Source of the DNA: Coix lacryma-jobi var. lacryma-jobi | Taxonomy: Eukaryota; Streptophyta; Magnoliopsida; Poales; Poaceae | Direction: 5' to 3' | Assembly (NCBI GenBank): GCA_009763385.1 | Contig: CM019825.1 | Coordinates: forward strand, 17,836,664 to 17,900,663 | Length of the DNA: 64,000 bases | In this document: piece after piece, positions 60,101-64,000 of the stretch | Layout: each line of letters opens with the position of its first letter | Numbering within the stretch: the stretch's first letter is position 1 | The notes under the pieces: model-generated | The model's database searches: none | Told to the model about the DNA's origin: nothing | Seen by the model: only the letters and a program-made list of their open reading frames with translations | Translations under genes and position numbers: made by a program

Positions 60101-63100
60101 ATGATTCCCCAAAGGTACATGAATCATCATGTGTCATCTTGATATGCTCTTCAGCATTTAGGTCACGGAAAGCTTCATTAATAGGAAAAAGAACATGACC
60201 ATTATCATGACTCACTCGAACTTTTCTAGAAAGATCCAACCATCCAAACTTTTTCAGAATGTCCTTTGCTAATTTGGCATACGTCTTCTCCAGTTGAAGA
60301 ACTAGAGGGCTTGAATCCGTCAAACCACCAGAATAAGCATCTTGTGATTTTGTATCATGATCAAAGATGCCATCTCTTGGCAAGTCAACAGAAGATATTG
60401 CATCATGACTTTGATCTGTGTCATCTTTGTTCCTATCATATTTAAACATAGAGTCTACTGAATGCAGATCAAGAATTATTGGTTGACTGAATTTGGTTCC
60501 AAATGCATAACAAGATGCACCACCACCTAAAATAACAAGATCATCTTTAATTACAACTGATGAACTACGGACACAGAGGGACTGGCTCAGCAACGGAACG
60601 GAAACACAAAACCAGACTCGATGCTTTAAGTTCAGCAATGTAACTTCTTGGTTGTTTTCTGTAATAGGGCAGCCACCAAGTATCCCAAGATAATTTTTGT
60701 AGATGAACATGCAGTGTGAAAACCTAGGTGACGGAGATCCCCCATTTGTGTTTTCCTTGTTCCACCTAAGTGTTGTTGTATCAAAACTGTAGAAGTCCTT
60801 CAGTGCCCGTTGACCATCATGACCTCCGAACATGAATAGATTTGTATCATACGACACCATAGAATGTGAATGTCGAGCGCATGGCCAGTCGCCTGAAGCA
60901 GCAAGTACACTCCATTGCATATTATTTGTGTCCAATACATTCATACAAGAATGTATGCCTTCATTGCTGAGTCCGCCAAATACATACATTTTTGAAGCTA
61001 CTGCAGCAGCTACATGTCGGTGCCTACATAAAGAGAAACAGAACATCCATAAAAAACGAGAACGGGCAAAGGGGGATAAATAATTTAATCTAAACAGTAC
61101 CTTGGTTGGAACAGATCTCCACAGCACTCCACTTTTGACCATGTATTCTCAGTGCTTCGCAAAACCCAGACATCATCAAGAATTTCTGAAGGGCCACCTC
61201 TACCTCCAATTAGATAAGTGCTACTACCAACTGCAGTAACTGTATGCCCCATCCGTGGTGAAGGAGACGCTTTGAAGATCATTTCTGTCAACAAACCAGA
61301 TTTGTGATCGAGCAGAAGGGAATAGTTTCTCCTTGCATGTCTTCCTGGTCCTCCAAAACCACCAAAAGTTAGGACCTGCTGCTCTTCTCCAACAGTAAAC
61401 ACACCAGAGGCTTGGCCCCATAAGAACAGCTTCTCAATTGGTTCACCACTAATCTTCAATGTTGTGGTAGAGAGATGATTTTTGTTTTCTGATAACTTCT
61501 CCAGCGTTAATAATCTACATACAATAGAACAGAAAGATAAAAAGGGTTCAATCAAAGGGTCCGAGTTACTGGATTGTCACTTTGTGAGTAAGAAGACAAA
61601 GTGCAATTATCAGAATTATGGAATAACAGAGTACACACCTAAATAGGTGCAGGACACCATCAATTCATTAAAAAGTGAAGGGAAAATCATGGTTTAGTGA
61701 CACAAAACGATCAGTCAATCACCTATCAGATACAAGCAAAAAGAAAAATATTTTTAATCAAAACCAGATGGAATTTAAATTCTCACTTAGTTCAGCTAAT
61801 GTTCAACTTCAACGAAAAATTTCTTAAAACCAGCGTTTGCTTAAACGGACATGTAATCTGACTAATAGGCTGTGTAGTCCAACAAGGCTAAACAAAGTTG
61901 ACAACCTTTTAAGCATTTACAGAAACACTGGTTATGAAATTTACATATGTAAACAACATGGACAATTAACAGCTATAAGTCAGTGGGTCCAATATGTCAA
62001 ACTACCATGTAGCATGTACTGTGATGCATCTCTTTGAAGCAACCAAATCATATCAAATATCCATTTCAGGGCCCATCAAACCAACAAATTTACATGCTAA
62101 TCTAAGAAAAATGAAAAGTAGGAACAAGATGAGAAAAAAAAGAGATAAGAGAACATGCCGTTTAGCATTACCAAAACCATGCTTGACACCATCGCTCCAT
62201 GCAGAGTTTCGATTTCCAAAATACTGTGCTTCTATTGAACCTGTACCATCATCATCACAACTACGTCCACCGTTTCTCCTTTTTGTAACTAAGTACTCAT
62301 CATTTGTTTTGGCACATTTATCTAATGGTATCTTAACTTCAGGACCCATGGAAACCTCATAATCAACAGAGCGACCACCACTTCCATTACAGTTGTCTAA
62401 CAACCCCGATGAGTATGACAAACCCTGGCAATTTGATTGGAACCAACATGTTTAAAAGAAAAAAATGAGAAACTAATAATAATAAAGGTCACTGCAGCAC
62501 TAAGTCAACTAAATTGTTGTAGAATGTACGTTATATTTGTAAAAAATGAATTGGTTGTCAAAGTAAATTTTTTGAGAACACACAAATGTTCAGGGCGTAT
62601 ACTATGGATAAATGAAGATAAACTTACACCCTTTGATCTTTTAAAATTACGCTGGCTAGTTCAGTTTTGAACTACCACTCCAGCTTAATGAACATTCAAC
62701 AGAAACATTTTTGGACTTACACAATATCCAAAGTTTCCAAACATGTATGTCATGCACACTAACAAAAAAGTTGAAACACAGTAAGACAAGCATAGCTCAT
62801 ACCTTAGTCTGCAAGAGATCCAGAAATCCATCCATTCGCCTTTTATTTGCATCCATTTTACTGTTGGCAATTCTAACAAGGTATCGGACATACTCCGGAG
62901 AAACAACAAGTTCATCAATCTGTCCCAGTGGCACTTCCATGCGAATGGAGCATCTTACTGCTACCATTGCACGTTTCTGCAGGCTTGTGATACCTGAAAA
63001 GTGAAAACCAGATTAATCGATTTTTAAACAAACTAAATCTGATATTTCTATAAATAAGGACAAGAAACATCATATCAAAACTCAGTCCAAGTCCATCTCA

Positions 63101-63864
63101 TCGTACAAATCTTCACTTGTGACTTGTGAGTGAATTTATCATTTCAGCCAAAAGCATGAACCAGAAAACATATATTTTCCCTATACTTTTCGAAAACTAT
63201 ATATGCAAAACTGAGTATAATGAACCCTGCGCCTCAATGATAGGAGGATTAACAAATCGTTCCACATATCCTCCATGTATTGAACTACTGTACAATAACA
63301 CTGATGGTAAGGATACACTGCAGAGCTGTTCATAAAAATTGAAGCCTTATCCAACATCTCAACAAAACGCTAAACACAGGGTTGAAGGAGGCACCCTATA
63401 CACAATCACATACGCAGCTCACCTGATTCCCGGAACCCCGCACCGATCGCGGCTGCGACGAGCGCCGCCGCTGCGGCGGCGTCCCTGCATTCCACCGCCA
63501 CGATCATCGGCTCGAACCTGAACACGAGCTCGTCCCCCGCCCCTCCCGCCCCGCTCCCGCCGAACAGCTGCTCCACCACGGCGTCCGGATCGGCGGGGTC
63601 GTGCGATATGTATACCCACCCGCCACCCCGGGCCTTCTTCTTCGGCTTGGATGTGCCCTCGCCCTGGCCCTCACTCGGCGGTGGAGGCTGCGCGAGAACG
63701 GAGACACGCCCGGAGCAGGAGGAGGTGGTGAAGAGGTCCGGGTGGGAGTTGAGGGCGTCGAGAAGCGGGGCGATGGGATCGTCGACGCCGCCCTTCGGGG
63801 ACTTGTCCGGCATCGGCGAGGAGAGCGCAGCCAGCGCCGCCGCCTTCCGGCGACCGAAATCCAT
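57164..63864 (-). CDS. TYW2/3/4: tRNA wybutosine-synthesizing protein 2/3/4 (TYW3-kelch-TYW2 fusion)
   Basis: Catalyses steps in making wybutosine at position 37 of tRNA-Phe. TYW3 methylates the tricyclic base, and TYW2 transfers an aminocarboxypropyl group from SAM. Eleven exons join to 1078 aa: 63423-63864, 62803-62993, 62159-62424, 61101-61514, 59887-61023, 59676-59805, 59191-59426, 58960-59095, 58790-58866, 57361-57467 and 57164-57264 (TAA). The TYW3 part (about 1-215) has the SSCSGR motif (48-53) and GWVYISHDP. A TYW4-like kelch propeller covers about 300-640, with repeated GG pairs (TFGGFGGPG, YLIGGRGGPS, YVFGGLSNEG, FMFGGHDGQR). The TYW2 part (about 815-1078) has the SAM-binding DLFAGIGYF (924-932) and ACEWNPHALEALRRN. 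The methyltransferase half of TYW4 is absent, as in other plant fusions. Intron 3 uses a GC donor (AAACG|GCATGT), and a GT alternative hits a stop. Intron 9 carries a 201-bp tandem duplication. Intact. Confidence 0.94.
58226..58246. repeat. Short (TG)n microsatellite in TYW intron 9
   Basis: An interrupted TGTGTG tract (TGTGTGTGTGCGTGTGTGG) of about 20 bp. Confidence 0.8.
58317..58716. repeat. 201-bp tandem duplication in TYW intron 9
   Basis: Copy 1 (58317-58517) and copy 2 (58518-58716) both start GGCACATTTCCAGCTGACTC. They differ at only a few bases (CCAGAC/CTGGAC, TTCGTG/TTTGTG) plus a 2-bp change in CTCTATATATA near the end. No coding exon is included. Confidence 0.92.
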
Positions 63865-64000
63865 GTGACCGGGGGAGGCTGCCTTTCGCGGGGAGATTTC
63901 GCGAGGTGCTAGGGTTTGGGTTGGGCTTTTGCGAGGTTTAGGTGCAGCGGAGAACCTTGGAGATTGGGCCTTTCATATGTGCCCATTTCTACCCAGAATT
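63865..64000 (-). promoter_or_regulatory. 5' flank of the TYW gene
   Basis: GC-rich sequence directly upstream of the minus-strand ATG, presumably leader and core promoter. It is cut by the window edge and no motif is assigned. Confidence 0.4.

Overview
This window is nuclear DNA from a grass (Poaceae). Genes carry many short spliced exons with GC-rich first exons. Introns and spacers are packed with small inverted-repeat elements whose ends read CTCCCTCCG...CGGAGGGAG, or GGCCCTGTTTGG, both typical of grass MITEs. I cannot name the species. All gene models were spliced by eye, and the reading frame was checked across every junction.

Layout: (1) 1-10.4 kb is gene-poor: a nested MITE pair, a poly-G tract, and a 2.1-kb hAT-type DNA transposon with an 8-bp target duplication and a decayed BED-finger transposase. 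(2) 10.8-17.7 kb, plus strand: TFIIE alpha subunit, ten coding exons, 461 aa. (3) 19.4-37.6 kb, minus strand: three paralogous BNR/Asp-box (sialidase-fold) genes with near-identical exon structure. Copies A and B are intact. Copy C has a 1-bp frameshift. Between B and C lie an intact plastid-type RidA deaminase gene and a PP2C phosphatase pseudogene with several frameshifts. (4) 41.3-44.2 kb, plus strand: an RS-rich RRM protein of 631 aa with its leader intron upstream. (5) 44.2-51 kb: MITEs, a 63-bp tandem duplication and unassigned sequence. (6) 51.2-54.5 kb, plus strand: a calcium-dependent protein kinase of 532 aa. (7) 55.5-56.4 kb: a 5'-truncated LINE (zf-RVT plus RNase H) inserted in an older MITE. 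(8) 57.2-63.9 kb, minus strand: the plant TYW3-kelch-TYW2 fusion protein of wybutosine synthesis, eleven exons, 1078 aa.

Most neighbours are unrelated housekeeping or signalling genes: transcription initiation, splicing, tRNA modification, imine detoxification and Ca2+ signalling. The only locally organised family is the BNR trio, which looks like tandem duplication followed by decay of one member. I did not find a clear new multi-gene system. The most unusual items are the BNR array with GC-AG splice sites, the PP2C pseudogene, the precisely delimited LINE and hAT insertions, and recent tandem duplications inside introns.
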